Assembly (NCBI RefSeq): GCF_009826975.1
Contig: NZ_WUMO01000004.1
Coordinates: 483,625-547,624, forward strand
Direction of reading: 5' to 3'
From: Flavobacterium sp. HBTb2-11-1
GTDB taxonomy: Bacteria > Bacteroidota > Bacteroidia > Flavobacteriales > Flavobacteriaceae
Length of the DNA stretch: 64,000 bases
The position numbers and the translations under genes are program-made. This document shows, one piece after another, positions 35,577 to 43,726 of this stretch. Below the pieces are notes generated by a model. That model did not search any database. It saw nothing but the letters and a program-made list of their open reading frames with translations, and was not told the DNA's origin. The first letter of the stretch is position 1, and each line of letters starts with the position of its first letter.

Positions 35577-35804
35577 GTTAAAATTCAATAAATATTTTTG
35601 GTGATATTTTTTATGTTTTGCTTCGATATGGATTCTAAAGGCAAACAAAGTAAGAGTAGATAATTAACAACAGAAACACATATAACAAATAGTGCTATAA
35701 GTGTATTTTTTAGGAAGAATGTAACGCGATATGCTTTCTGTTGTTTTCACAATAATAATTTTTATAGTTTGAAATACTGTTTTAAACTCTACTAATCCTA
35801 TAGA

Positions 35805-35836
35805 CAAAGTTAAATTTTATATAATAAAAACCAAAA
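35805..35836 (-). promoter_or_regulatory. Predicted promoter of the sulfur island
   Basis: On the minus strand TTTTG (35832-35836) and TAACTTTG (35805-35812) match the Bacteroidota -33 and -7 elements with a 19-base spacer. The start would fall near 35798, giving a leader of nearly 490 bases before susC. The rest of the 927-base gap between susC and moeA shows no open frame worth calling; a weak AAAAGAGT/ACTCTTTT hairpin lies at 36054-36077. Confidence 0.55.
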
Positions 35837-36186
35837 GTTTGAGGAGTTTTTTTTGAAAAATATATGTTTGTAGAAGCGCTGTAAGAAGGACTTGTCTTGT
35901 TTGTCCCTTATTTTAAAAGGGATAGCAAAGAATTCTGTAATCAGATAAATGTTAAAATAAATTTTGTGCTTGGATTAAAATTGTAGTATTTTATACTTAT
36001 TTTTCAACTCTAAAACAGCACTTTTAATAGACTTAAATGTTTACAAAAGCGTAAAAAGAGTCTTAAGAAACTCTTTTGACACGGATATCTGTAATCTAAA
36101 TTTAAATTTCAAGTTGATTTTGAATAAATTAGAGTAATTTTATAGACTATAAAAGAAAAGTAAAATTTTTTAATCAACCTACGGAT

Positions 36187-36220
36187 AAATACTTATATTT
36201 GTATTAAGTATTTTTACTTA
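36187..36220 (+). promoter_or_regulatory. moeA promoter region with TAMGTA-type operator
   Basis: TATATTTG (36194-36201) matches the -7 consensus TAnnTTTG. Overlapping and following it are AAATACTTA/TAAGTATTT (36187-36195 with 36205-36213) and TAAGTA-TTTT-TACTTA (36205-36220), the same four-base-spaced half-site pair as near nasA, crp and nirB. Here the palindrome lies downstream of the -7 element, so its effect could be repression rather than activation. Confidence 0.5.
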
Positions 36221-36238
36221 GTTTTATAATTAAACGAA

Positions 36239-37411
36239 ATGATAGAAGTAAAAGAAGCTTTAGAAATTGTCGCTGCAAACAGTTCAGTTTTGTCCACTCA
36301 GAAAATTTCTGTTCAAAAAGCGCTCGGATATGTTTTGGCAGAAACAATTTACTCGCCGATTTCAATGCCACCGTTTCGCCAATCGGCAATGGATGGTTAT
36401 GCTTTTATTCATTCAAGAAGACATCAATTTGATGTGGTAGGAATTTCGCAGGCTGGCGATCATGCCAATGTAAAACTAAAAGAAAACCAAGCCGTACGCA
36501 TATTTACAGGCGCATATATCCCTAATGACGCAGATACTGTTGTAATGCAGGAACATGTAATGGTAAATGGAGATTCAATTTTGATTGCAAAAATGCCAGA
36601 ACCTTTTGCTAATGTTAGAAACAAAGGCGAACAGATTAGTGCAGAGGATGTTGTTTTTGATGCCAATACATTAATAACTCCAGCAGCAATTGGTTTTTTA
36701 GCTTGTTTAGGAATTACAGAAATAACAGTTTATAAAAAACCGAAAGTGGCTATTCTAGTGACGGGAAATGAGTTGGTAAAGCCAGGCAAGAAACTTTCTA
36801 AAGGGAAAATTTACGAAAGCAATTCTGTAATGCTACAAGCGGCTTTGCAGACCATCGGAATTAACAAAGTTAAAGTTCATACGGTGAAGGATAGTTTAAA
36901 AGCAACAAAAAAAGCACTGCAACCCATCCTTAAGAAGAATGATATTGTGCTAATATCTGGCGGAATTTCTGTGGGGGATTATGATTTTGTAAAAGAAGCT
37001 TTGCTGAAAAATGGAGTAGAAGAGCTTTTTTACAAGATTAATCAGAAACCTGGAAAACCAATGTTTTTTGGTTCTAAAAAAGATACTTTAGTTTTTGCGT
37101 TGCCAGGAAATCCAGCTTCTTCATTGACTAATTTTTATATTTATGTGTATCCTGCAGTCAAAAATAAAATGGGATTCTCGAATACGCATTTGCCAAAAAT
37201 TGTTCGAAAATTAGAAAACGACATAGTCAATGACACAGGAAAAACACTTTTTTTGAAAGCATTATATAATGAAACAAGTGTTACCATTTTAGAAGGACAA
37301 GCTTCTTCCATGTTAAATTCTTTCGCTATCGCAAATGGTTTGGTAATTGTGCCACACGATACCGAAAGCATTACAAAAGGCACATCAGTAACTATCTTGC
37401 CCATTGATTAG
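36239..37411 (+). CDS. moeA: Molybdopterin molybdotransferase MoeA
   Basis: MoeA inserts molybdate into adenylated molybdopterin to complete the cofactor. The 390-residue length is typical. Recognition blocks are PPFRQSAMDGYAF (about 41-53), IFTGAYIPNDADTVVMQE, VAILVTGNELV, ISGGISVGDYDFVKEAL (about 240-256) and FALPGNPASSL. It heads the plus-strand cofactor operon that serves the nitrate reductase encoded 9 kb away, and its promoter region carries the candidate nitrate-regulon palindrome. The ATG at 36239 gives a standard MoeA N-terminus. Confidence 0.96.
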   Translation: MIEVKEALEIVAANSSVLSTQKISVQKALGYVLAETIYSPISMPPFRQSAMDGYAFIHSRRHQFDVVGISQAGDHANVKLKENQAVRIFTGAYIPNDADTVVMQEHVMVNGDSILIAKMPEPFANVRNKGEQISAEDVVFDANTLITPAAIGFLACLGITEITVYKKPKVAILVTGNELVKPGKKLSKGKIYESNSVMLQAALQTIGINKVKVHTVKDSLKATKKALQPILKKNDIVLISGGISVGDYDFVKEALLKNGVEELFYKINQKPGKPMFFGSKKDTLVFALPGNPASSLTNFYIYVYPAVKNKMGFSNTHLPKIVRKLENDIVNDTGKTLFLKALYNETSVTILEGQASSMLNSFAIANGLVIVPHDTESITKGTSVTILPID

Positions 37412-37425
37412 GTTTTTAGAATAAA

Positions 37426-37467
37426 GATTAAAGAGAAAAGATTAAAGAGAAAAGATTAAAGAGAAAA
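37426..37467. repeat. Three tandem copies of a 14-base A-rich unit
   Basis: The unit GATTAAAGAGAAAA is repeated three times exactly (37426-37439, 37440-37453, 37454-37467) just after moeA. It is followed by an A/C-rich tract with repeated AAAAAAACAAA (37544-37571). Likely slippage-prone; no function seen. Confidence 0.9.
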
Positions 37468-37571
37468 GATTTTTTAAGATAAGTAGCAAAAGCGCAGTAT
37501 AAATAAAAACATATATTGTTAAACTTGAAACTTTAAACCTGAAACAAAAAACAAAAAAACAAAAAAACAAA

Positions 37572-38318
37572 ATGGCTCTCCTAAGTTCCGAAAATATACT
37601 ATTATTCAGTTTTGCATTAATTATAATTGCATTTCTATATTCAAGCGTTGGGCATGGCGGAGCTTCTGGATATTTGGCTTTGATGAGCATTTTTGCTTTT
37701 CCGGTTTCGATTATGAAACCATCAGCTTTGTTGCTGAATTTGTTTGTATCGAGTATTTCGTTTTTGTTTTATTATAAAAATAATTATTTCAAACCCAAGC
37801 TGTTTTATCCGTTTGCTATTGCTTCGATTCCAGCAGCTTTTATAGGAGGTTTTATCACTTTAGATAATGCGATCTATAAAATAATTCTCGGAATTGTATT
37901 AGTTTTTGCAGCGTTGAGGTTGTTTGGAATATTTAATTTTAAAGAAAAAGAAGAGGTAAAAATAAACCTTCCGTTTGCTTTGGCCATTGGTTTTGCGATA
38001 GGATTATTATCTGGAATGTTGGGAATTGGCGGTGGAATTATCTTAAGTCCGATCCTGTTATTTTTAGGATGGGCGTCAGTAAAAGAATCGGCTGCGATTT
38101 CGAGTTTATTCATTTTTGTGAATTCATTTGCCGGAATGTTGGGATTCTTTTTAGGAGGAAAAACAATTCCGATGGAAAGTTTTTATCTCGTTCCGATTGC
38201 AGTTGTGGGAGGAATGCTGGGAGGATTTTACGGAAGCGGTTCTTTCTCCAACAGAACATTAAAAATGGTATTAGGAACGGTGATTTTAATGGCAAGCGTG
38301 AAATTGATTTTTCCTTGA
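37572..38318 (+). CDS. TSUP/TauE-SafE family anion permease
   Basis: A 248-residue membrane protein with about seven to eight TM helices. The paired family motifs are YSSVGHGGASGYLAL (about 23-37) and GLLSGMLGIGGGIILSPILL (about 144-163). The family moves sulfite, sulfonates or other small anions across the inner membrane. Located between moeA and mobA in a nitrate/molybdenum cofactor operon, so nitrite, sulfite or molybdate-related export are all possible; the sequence does not decide. The same protein could also serve the sulfur island just upstream. Confidence 0.88.
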   Translation: MALLSSENILLFSFALIIIAFLYSSVGHGGASGYLALMSIFAFPVSIMKPSALLLNLFVSSISFLFYYKNNYFKPKLFYPFAIASIPAAFIGGFITLDNAIYKIILGIVLVFAALRLFGIFNFKEKEEVKINLPFALAIGFAIGLLSGMLGIGGGIILSPILLFLGWASVKESAAISSLFIFVNSFAGMLGFFLGGKTIPMESFYLVPIAVVGGMLGGFYGSGSFSNRTLKMVLGTVILMASVKLIFP

Positions 38319-38330
38319 AAATAAAGTGAA

Positions 38331-38435
38331 TTTAACCGCAAAGTACGCAAAGATTTACGCAAAGCACGCAAAGCTTTGCGAACTTAATATTAAAGGTAGC
38401 AATGAGCAAAAAAACTTAGCGCACTTTGCGGTAAA
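38331..38435. repeat. Inverted repeat (AACCGCAAAGTACGCAAAG family)
   Basis: Left arm 38331-38352 and right arm 38415-38435 are imperfect reverse complements, with internal ACGCAAAG direct repeats (38346-38375). It sits inside the molybdenum cofactor operon between the permease gene and mobA. Confidence 0.85.
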
Positions 38436-38481
38436 AAACTCATCGCAACCTGAAACAAGGAAAACTTGAAACAAAAAGACC

Positions 38482-39054
38482 ATGGAAACACTAACAGTAT
38501 TTATTCTTTGCGGAGGAAAAAGCACTAGAATGCAATCAGAAAAAGGATTGGTATCGTTTCAGGATAAACCATTTATAGAACATATTATTCAAGCGGTTTT
38601 ACCAATAACAGATCATATTAAACTAATTACTGGATCAAAAGAATATGATTATCTGCCCTATGAGAAAATACCAGATTTAGTGTTAGACAAAGGCCCGCTT
38701 GGTGGAATTTACACAGCATTATCATATTCTGAAACCGAATTCAATCTGATTTTGAGTTGTGATATTCCGTTAATTTCGACTGAATTATTGCAAGAATTAA
38801 TTTCAAAACATACAAGTGAGGCTGGAATTACAGTTTTTGCATCCGAAAGCAAAACCCATCCATTAATTGGGATTTATTCAAAAAATATTGTTTCTGTTAT
38901 AAAAGAAGCGATCGATTCTGATGAGCTTAAAGTGATGGATCTGCTGGCCAAATTGCCGCATCAGATTATCAATATAGAAGAAAGTGAAAACTATCATTTG
39001 ACGAATATTAATTCGGCAGACGAATTAAATGATCTGAATATCAATTTAACATAA
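38482..39054 (+). CDS. mobA: Molybdenum cofactor guanylyltransferase
   Basis: MobA adds GMP to molybdopterin, giving the MGD form used by nitrate reductases of the DMSO reductase family. The 190-residue protein has the nucleotide-binding loop LCGGKSTRMQSEKGL (about 8-22), DKGPLGGIYTAL (about 69-80) and ILSCDIPLIS (about 90-99), the metal-binding Asp of the family. Five bases separate it from cobA. Its presence fits a bis-MGD nitrate reductase. Confidence 0.94.
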   Translation: METLTVFILCGGKSTRMQSEKGLVSFQDKPFIEHIIQAVLPITDHIKLITGSKEYDYLPYEKIPDLVLDKGPLGGIYTALSYSETEFNLILSCDIPLISTELLQELISKHTSEAGITVFASESKTHPLIGIYSKNIVSVIKEAIDSDELKVMDLLAKLPHQIINIEESENYHLTNINSADELNDLNINLT

Positions 39055-39059
39055 AGACT

Positions 39060-39848
39060 ATGCGAGATTTAAAAACACCCAAATTGACTATTGTAGGTGC
39101 AGGGCCAGGCGACGTTGAATTGATTACGCTAAAAGCAATTAAAGTTTTAAAAAGTGCCGATGTCGTTTTGTACGATGCTCTGGTAAATGAAGATTTATTG
39201 GAATATGCACCAAATGCAGAAATTGTTTTTGTTGGAAAACGTTTGGGATGCCATGCTTATACGCAAGATCAGATTAACGATTTGATTGTTTCTATGGCAA
39301 GAACTCATGGGCATGTGGTTCGCTTAAAAGGCGGTGATCCGTTTGTTTTTGGAAGAGGAAGTGAAGAAATCGAATTTGCTGAAGATTTCGGAATTGAAAC
39401 GGCTATTGTCCCTGGAATTTCATCTGCTTTAGGAGTTCCCGCTTCGGTTGGAATTAGTTTGACGCAGCGTAAAGTAGCAGAGAGTTTCTGGGTTATTACA
39501 GGAACAACTTCAGACCATAAATTGTCAAAAGACATTCAATTGGCTTCGAAATCGGCAGCAACCGTTGTTATTTTAATGGGAATGCATAAATTGGACGAAA
39601 TCATTTCGATTTATCAAGAAAACAGAAATGATGATTTGCCAGTTGCCATTATTCAAAACGGAACGAAAAATTCAGAGCAAAAAGTAATTGGAACTATCAA
39701 TACAATCACTAAATTGGTATCTGAAAAAAACATATCATCGCCGGCAATTATCGTTATCGGTGAAGTCGTTAGAACTACATCAAGTTGGATTTCGTATTTT
39801 CAGGAACACTTTGATGACGAATTTATTTTTCAAAATTTAAATTTATAA
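39060..39848 (+). CDS. cobA: Uroporphyrinogen-III C-methyltransferase
   Basis: SUMT methylates uroporphyrinogen III at C2 and C7 with SAM to give precorrin-2, the first step to siroheme. The 262-residue length is that of the single-domain enzyme. Motifs are VGAGPGDVELITLKA (12-26), VLYDALV, VGKRLGCHAYTQDQIN, VVRLKGGDPFVFGRGSEE (about 87-104) and VVPGISSALGVPASVGI-like text (PGISSALGVPASVGI). Siroheme is the cofactor of NirB encoded at 60332-62845. No precorrin-2 dehydrogenase/ferrochelatase gene is in the window. Confidence 0.95.
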   Translation: MRDLKTPKLTIVGAGPGDVELITLKAIKVLKSADVVLYDALVNEDLLEYAPNAEIVFVGKRLGCHAYTQDQINDLIVSMARTHGHVVRLKGGDPFVFGRGSEEIEFAEDFGIETAIVPGISSALGVPASVGISLTQRKVAESFWVITGTTSDHKLSKDIQLASKSAATVVILMGMHKLDEIISIYQENRNDDLPVAIIQNGTKNSEQKVIGTINTITKLVSEKNISSPAIIVIGEVVRTTSSWISYFQEHFDDEFIFQNLNL

Positions 39849-39850
39849 AA

Positions 39851-40090
39851 ATGATTGAGGTTAAATATTTTGGAGCTGTCGCTGAAAAAACAAAATGTGA
39901 ATTCGAAACATTATCTTTTTCAGAACAATGTTCGTTGCAAAAATTATTACAGGATTTAAACGAAAAATACGAGTTTGAATCACTGACTTTCAGCGTTGCA
40001 GTCAATCAAAAAATGGTTTCCAAAACTTCAGATTACACTTTACAGACTAGCGATATTGTAGCATTATTGCCGCCATTCGCAGGAGGATAA
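39851..40090 (+). CDS. moaD: Molybdopterin synthase small subunit MoaD
   Basis: A 79-residue ubiquitin-like sulfur carrier. It ends in PPFAGG; the Gly-Gly tail is adenylated by the MoeB-like protein encoded next and converted to a thiocarboxylate. Starts 2 bases after cobA stops and lies 11 bases before the activating enzyme gene, so these are translated together. It partners MoaE, encoded at 41295. Confidence 0.94.
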   Translation: MIEVKYFGAVAEKTKCEFETLSFSEQCSLQKLLQDLNEKYEFESLTFSVAVNQKMVSKTSDYTLQTSDIVALLPPFAGG

Positions 40091-40101
40091 AAACATGATT
40101 C

Positions 40102-41196
40102 ATGAGTTCATTAACCCGATATAACAGACAAATTATACTTCCTGAGATAGGAGAGGAAGGTCAGGAAAAATTATCCAGATCAAAAGTTTTAGTAATTGGC
40201 GCAGGAGGTTTGGGCGCTGCGATTTTGCCATATTTGGCTTCTGCAGGAGTGGGAGAAATTGGAATTGTAGATCATGATGTTATCGAAATTTCTAATCTTC
40301 AAAGACAAGTAATTTACAAAACTGAAGCTATCGGAAAATCAAAAGCAAAGGAAGCCAAAGCAATGATTGCTGAATTGAATCCTTTAGTTAAAGTAAAAGC
40401 AATTTCTGAAAAGTTATCTGGAAGAAATGCCATTTCATTATTTGAAAAATATGACATTATAGTTGATGCAACAGATAATATCGCGATCAAATATTTAATA
40501 AACGATGCCTGTCTGGTAACTGATAAACCAATGGTTTACGGATCAATTTTCAGGTTTCAAGGACAAGTTTCGGTATTCAATTATAAAAATGGACCAACTT
40601 ACAGATGTCTATATCCCGAAGAAAATTTAAACGCGGCAAATTGTGAAGAAGCTGGAGTGCTTGGCGTTTCAGTTGGGATTATCGGAATGCTTCAAGCCAA
40701 TGAAGTTTTAAAAATGATTCTCGGAATCGGAGCAATTTTAAGCGGAAAAATATTGGTTTATAATACGCTGAATAACGAACAGCAAAAGTACGATTTCGAA
40801 AAAAATGATTTTCAAACCATCACCAGAGAAGCATTCGAAGAAAAATACAATAAATGTGAAGTGGAGGAAATAAGTTTTGAATCGGTTTTGAATGAAATGG
40901 ATAACGATGAAGTTCTTTTTCTCGATGTTCGAAATGTAGATGAATCGCCAAAAATCAGTTTAAAAAATCAAATTCAGATTCCGTTAATGCATTTGGAAAG
41001 TAAGTTAGAAAAACTGGATAAAAAACAAACCATTTACATTTTCTGCCAATCTGGAATTAGAAGTAAAATTGCATTCGAGTTGCTTCAAAAGCATCGATTT
41101 AAAAATATAAAAAGCATTGCTGGTGGGGCTTTAGCAATGCGAAATTTATTAGAAGAAAAAAAGGATAGCCACGAATTCACGAATTTTATTTTTTAA
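40102..41196 (+). CDS. MoeB/ThiF-like sulfur-carrier adenylyltransferase with C-terminal rhodanese domain
   Basis: A 364-residue two-domain protein. The ThiF-fold domain (1-245) has the ATP-binding VLVIGAGGLGAAIL (29-42), DATDN (122-126) and a conserved Cys181 (ANCEEAGVLG). Of the four zinc-ligand cysteines of E. coli MoeB only one is kept (YRC, C169), so the zinc site is probably lost. The rhodanese domain (about 260-350) has an intact active Cys315 (IFCQSGIRS), so the protein can both adenylate MoaD and pass it sulfur, as in MOCS3-type enzymes. The last ten or so residues (DSHEFTNFIF) are encoded by an arm of an intergenic palindrome. Confidence 0.9.
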   Translation: MSSLTRYNRQIILPEIGEEGQEKLSRSKVLVIGAGGLGAAILPYLASAGVGEIGIVDHDVIEISNLQRQVIYKTEAIGKSKAKEAKAMIAELNPLVKVKAISEKLSGRNAISLFEKYDIIVDATDNIAIKYLINDACLVTDKPMVYGSIFRFQGQVSVFNYKNGPTYRCLYPEENLNAANCEEAGVLGVSVGIIGMLQANEVLKMILGIGAILSGKILVYNTLNNEQQKYDFEKNDFQTITREAFEEKYNKCEVEEISFESVLNEMDNDEVLFLDVRNVDESPKISLKNQIQIPLMHLESKLEKLDKKQTIYIFCQSGIRSKIAFELLQKHRFKNIKSIAGGALAMRNLLEEKKDSHEFTNFIF

Positions 41197-41277
41197 AATC
41201 TATCCGTAAAGTATTGAATTAATTTGTCAAATGTAATTGCACAAATTATCACGTTATAATTCGTGCATTCGTGGCTA
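41166..41277. repeat. Inverted repeat (TAGCCACGAATTCACGAATT family) that extends into a gene
   Basis: Arms 41166-41185 and 41258-41277 are reverse complements with one mismatch. The left arm is inside the moeB-like reading frame and the gene's stop codon (41194-41196) lies in the spacer. The same family occurs at 59506 and 59621-59687. Confidence 0.9.
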
Positions 41278-41294
41278 AAAAAAATATATAAAAA

Positions 41295-41726
41295 ATGAGT
41301 AAAAATGTATTTGTAGAAGGACCGATTTCTCCCGAATTTATTGCCGAATCGATTGCCAAACATCAATCAAAACATACTATTGGGGCACATAATATCTTTT
41401 TAGGGCAAGTCCGTGCAGATGTTATTCACGACAATACAGTCGTTGCCATTGATTATTCGGCGTATAAAGACATGGCGAATGAAGCGTTATATGCAATTCG
41501 TGAAAAAGCTTTCGCCAAATTTGATTTGACCTGTATGCATATTTATCATAGTTTGGGCGTGGTAAAAGCAGGCGAAATCTGTTTGTTTGTTTTTGTGTCG
41601 GCAACACGTCGCAAACAAGTTTATGAAGCCACAGAAGCTATCGTAAATTGGATCAAAACCGATGTTCCGATTTTTGGCAAAGAAATGTTTGAAAACGATA
41701 CATTTACATGGAAACAAAATAGTTAA
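41295..41726 (+). CDS. moaE: Molybdopterin synthase catalytic subunit MoaE
   Basis: A 143-residue subunit that, with MoaD thiocarboxylate, puts two sulfurs on precursor Z (cPMP) to make molybdopterin. Family blocks: GAHNIFLGQVRADV (about 31-44), AIDYSAYKDMANEAL (about 51-65), HSLGVVKAGEICLFVFVS (about 83-100) and VPIFGKEMFENDTFTWK near the end, with the active Lys. Its stop overlaps the start of moaCB by one base (TAATG). Confidence 0.95.
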   Translation: MSKNVFVEGPISPEFIAESIAKHQSKHTIGAHNIFLGQVRADVIHDNTVVAIDYSAYKDMANEALYAIREKAFAKFDLTCMHIYHSLGVVKAGEICLFVFVSATRRKQVYEATEAIVNWIKTDVPIFGKEMFENDTFTWKQNS

Positions 41727-42640
41727 TGGTAGATATTACACATAAAATAAGCACTTTAAGAGTCGCAACCGCAGCCGCAATTGTCAAAGTCAGCAAACAA
41801 GAAACAATTGATGCTGTTGTCAATAATTTGGTGCCAAAAGGAAACGTGTTTGAAATGGCAAAAACGGCCGGATTATTTGCTGTAAAAAACACCCATTTAT
41901 CCATTCCAGATTGTCATCCGCTTCCAATTGAATTTACTTCAGTCGAATATCAAATTGAAGGATTAGAGATTCATATTATTTTCAAAGTAAAAACCGTTTA
42001 CAAAACAGGAGTTGAGGTTGAAGCGATGCACGGCGCATCTATCGTAGCGTTGACCATGTATGACATGCTGAAACCAATTGATAAAGAAATTGAGATTTCA
42101 ACAATTAAATTAATTAATAAAGAAGGCGGAAAATCTTCTTTCAAAAATAAGTTTCCGAATGCTATAAAAGCGGCGGTTTTTGTTTGTTCAGACTCGATTT
42201 TTGCTGGCGATAAAGAAGATCGTTCAGGAAAAACAATTGTAGAAAAATTAGAATCATACGGAGTTGAAACTTCGCATTACGAAATCATTCCAGATGAATT
42301 GGACGTTATTCAAATGAAAACAAAAGCTTACGCTAAAGAAAATCACTTGGTGATCTTTACGGGCGGAACTGGTTTATCGCCAAGAGATGTAACACCTGAA
42401 GCTTTAGAGCCGATTTTAGAAAGCAGAATTCCAGGAATTGAAGAAGCAATTCGAAATTACGGTCAGCAAAGAATGCCGTATGCGATGCTTTCTAGAAGTG
42501 TTGCAGGAACTTTGGGGAATAGTCTAGTTTTAGCGCTACCAGGCTCAACAAACGGAGTGAGAGAGTCTATGGATGCTGTATTTCCGCACGTAATGCACGT
42601 TTTTCATATTTTAAAAGGAAAAAATCATGACAGCCTCTAA
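41726..42640 (+). CDS. moaCB: Bifunctional MoaC-MoaB fusion
   Basis: A 304-residue fusion of two cofactor enzymes. The N-terminal half (about 1-140) is MoaC, cyclic pyranopterin monophosphate synthase: MVDITHKISTLRVATAAAIV, CHPLPIEFTSVEY and VEVEAMHGASIVALTMYDML. The C-terminal half (about 145-304) is a MoaB/MogA-type molybdopterin adenylyltransferase: AVFVCSDSIFAGDKEDRSGK, VIFTGGTGLSPRDVTPEAL and LALPGSTNGVRESMDAVF. Such fusions are known in Bacteroidota. The start overlaps moaE by one base and the end overlaps moaA by 14 bases. Confidence 0.95.
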   Translation: MVDITHKISTLRVATAAAIVKVSKQETIDAVVNNLVPKGNVFEMAKTAGLFAVKNTHLSIPDCHPLPIEFTSVEYQIEGLEIHIIFKVKTVYKTGVEVEAMHGASIVALTMYDMLKPIDKEIEISTIKLINKEGGKSSFKNKFPNAIKAAVFVCSDSIFAGDKEDRSGKTIVEKLESYGVETSHYEIIPDELDVIQMKTKAYAKENHLVIFTGGTGLSPRDVTPEALEPILESRIPGIEEAIRNYGQQRMPYAMLSRSVAGTLGNSLVLALPGSTNGVRESMDAVFPHVMHVFHILKGKNHDSL

Positions 42641-43634
42641 CACTATTTTGACGGATGGTTTTGGGCGCAAGCACAATTATCTGCGCATTTCGCTGCTGGA
42701 AAAATGCAACCTGCGTTGTACGTACTGCATGCCAGCGGATGGGATCGCGCTTTCTCCAAAAGCCAGTTTAATGACTGGAGATGAGATTTTTGCAATTGCT
42801 CAGACTTTCGTAAAAAATGGTGTTGACAAAATTAGATTAACAGGCGGAGAACCTTTATTGAGAAAGGACTTTCCCGAAATTGTTTCTAAATTATCAACGT
42901 TAAACATTTCACTTTCTATAACGACAAACGGAATTTTAATTGATCGTCATATAGACGTCTTAAAGCAATTTAATGTCAAAAAAATTAATTTGAGTTTAGA
43001 TACTTTGGTGGCCTCTAAATTTGCCTCTATAACGCTTCGAAATCAGTTTGAGAAAGTGATTGATAATTTGCATTTGCTTTTGAATTATGATTTTGAGGTA
43101 AAAGTGAATGTAGTCTTGATTAAAGGTTTTAATGAAAACGAAATTGTCGATTTTGTAAAACTGACTCAGTTTCTGCCAATCTCAGTTCGTTTTATCGAGT
43201 TTATGCCTTTTGCAGGAAATGAGTGGGACAGAAGTAAAATGGTGTCACAGAACGAGATTTTATCTTTAGTAGAAACTCAATTTTTATCGGATCAAATTCA
43301 AAAACTGGAAGATGAAAAAAACTTCACTTCGAGAAATTATAAAATTAAAGGCTTTCAAGGCGATTTCGGAATTATCAGTTCTATTACAAATCCGTTTTGC
43401 GACAGCTGCAACCGCATCCGCTTGACGGCTGACGGAAAAATAAAAAACTGCCTTTTCTCGAATTCAGAAACCGATTTGCTGACCGCTTTTCGAAATGGCA
43501 AATCCATCACTGAATTGATTGCAGAATCGATTCAAAATAAGAAGAAAGTCCGCGCTGGAATGTCTACCGTTAATGAAATTGATGATCCGACACTTCATTC
43601 AGATAATCGCAGTATGATTGCTATTGGAGGGTAG
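42627..43634 (+). CDS. moaA: GTP 3',8-cyclase MoaA
   Basis: A 335-residue radical SAM enzyme that starts molybdenum cofactor synthesis from GTP, with MoaC. The N-terminal cluster motif is C27-x3-C31-x2-C34 (EKCNLRCTYCMP), followed by TGGEPLLRKDFP. The C-terminal cluster uses CDSCNRIRLTADGKIKNC. The protein ends in the Gly-Gly tail MIAIGG needed for activity. It is the last gene of the operon, overlapping moaCB by 14 bases. Confidence 0.96.
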   Translation: MTASNTILTDGFGRKHNYLRISLLEKCNLRCTYCMPADGIALSPKASLMTGDEIFAIAQTFVKNGVDKIRLTGGEPLLRKDFPEIVSKLSTLNISLSITTNGILIDRHIDVLKQFNVKKINLSLDTLVASKFASITLRNQFEKVIDNLHLLLNYDFEVKVNVVLIKGFNENEIVDFVKLTQFLPISVRFIEFMPFAGNEWDRSKMVSQNEILSLVETQFLSDQIQKLEDEKNFTSRNYKIKGFQGDFGIISSITNPFCDSCNRIRLTADGKIKNCLFSNSETDLLTAFRNGKSITELIAESIQNKKKVRAGMSTVNEIDDPTLHSDNRSMIAIGG

Positions 43635-43650
43635 GAGTTTGGAGAGAAAC

Positions 43651-43677
43651 TTTGTCAAAGTTTTAAACTTTGACAAA
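43651..43677. repeat. Palindromic element (TTTGTCAAAG...CTTTGACAAA), copy 1
   Basis: A 10-base arm pair around TTTTAAA. A second copy is nested in the repeat cluster at 56974-57007. Confidence 0.85.
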
Positions 43678-43683
43678 CTAGAG

Positions 43684-43720
43684 TCAAAAAAAAGGTTCAA
43701 CTCCTAAAGTCAAACCTTTC
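43684..43720 (-). terminator. Terminator after the histone-H1-like gene
   Basis: On the minus strand AAAGGTT...AACCTTT forms a 7-bp stem followed by a run of T. It sits 7 bases past the gene's stop. Confidence 0.55.
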
Positions 43721-43726
43721 TTATAA

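Noticed and set aside
35320..35800. SAM or other known riboswitch in the long susC leader
   Set aside because: A CGGCAAC word recalls SAM-I, but the other conserved parts of that aptamer (GAGGGACTGGCCC-like core) are not present, and no other known class was recognised.
36054..36077. AAAAGAGT/ACTCTTTT hairpin in the susC-moeA gap as a terminator
   Set aside because: It has a short stem, and no transcript on either strand is known to need ending there. Kept only as a note in the promoter entry.
37426..37467. CRISPR-like array
   Set aside because: The copies are only 14 bases long and directly adjacent without spacers, and no cas gene is nearby. It is a simple tandem repeat.
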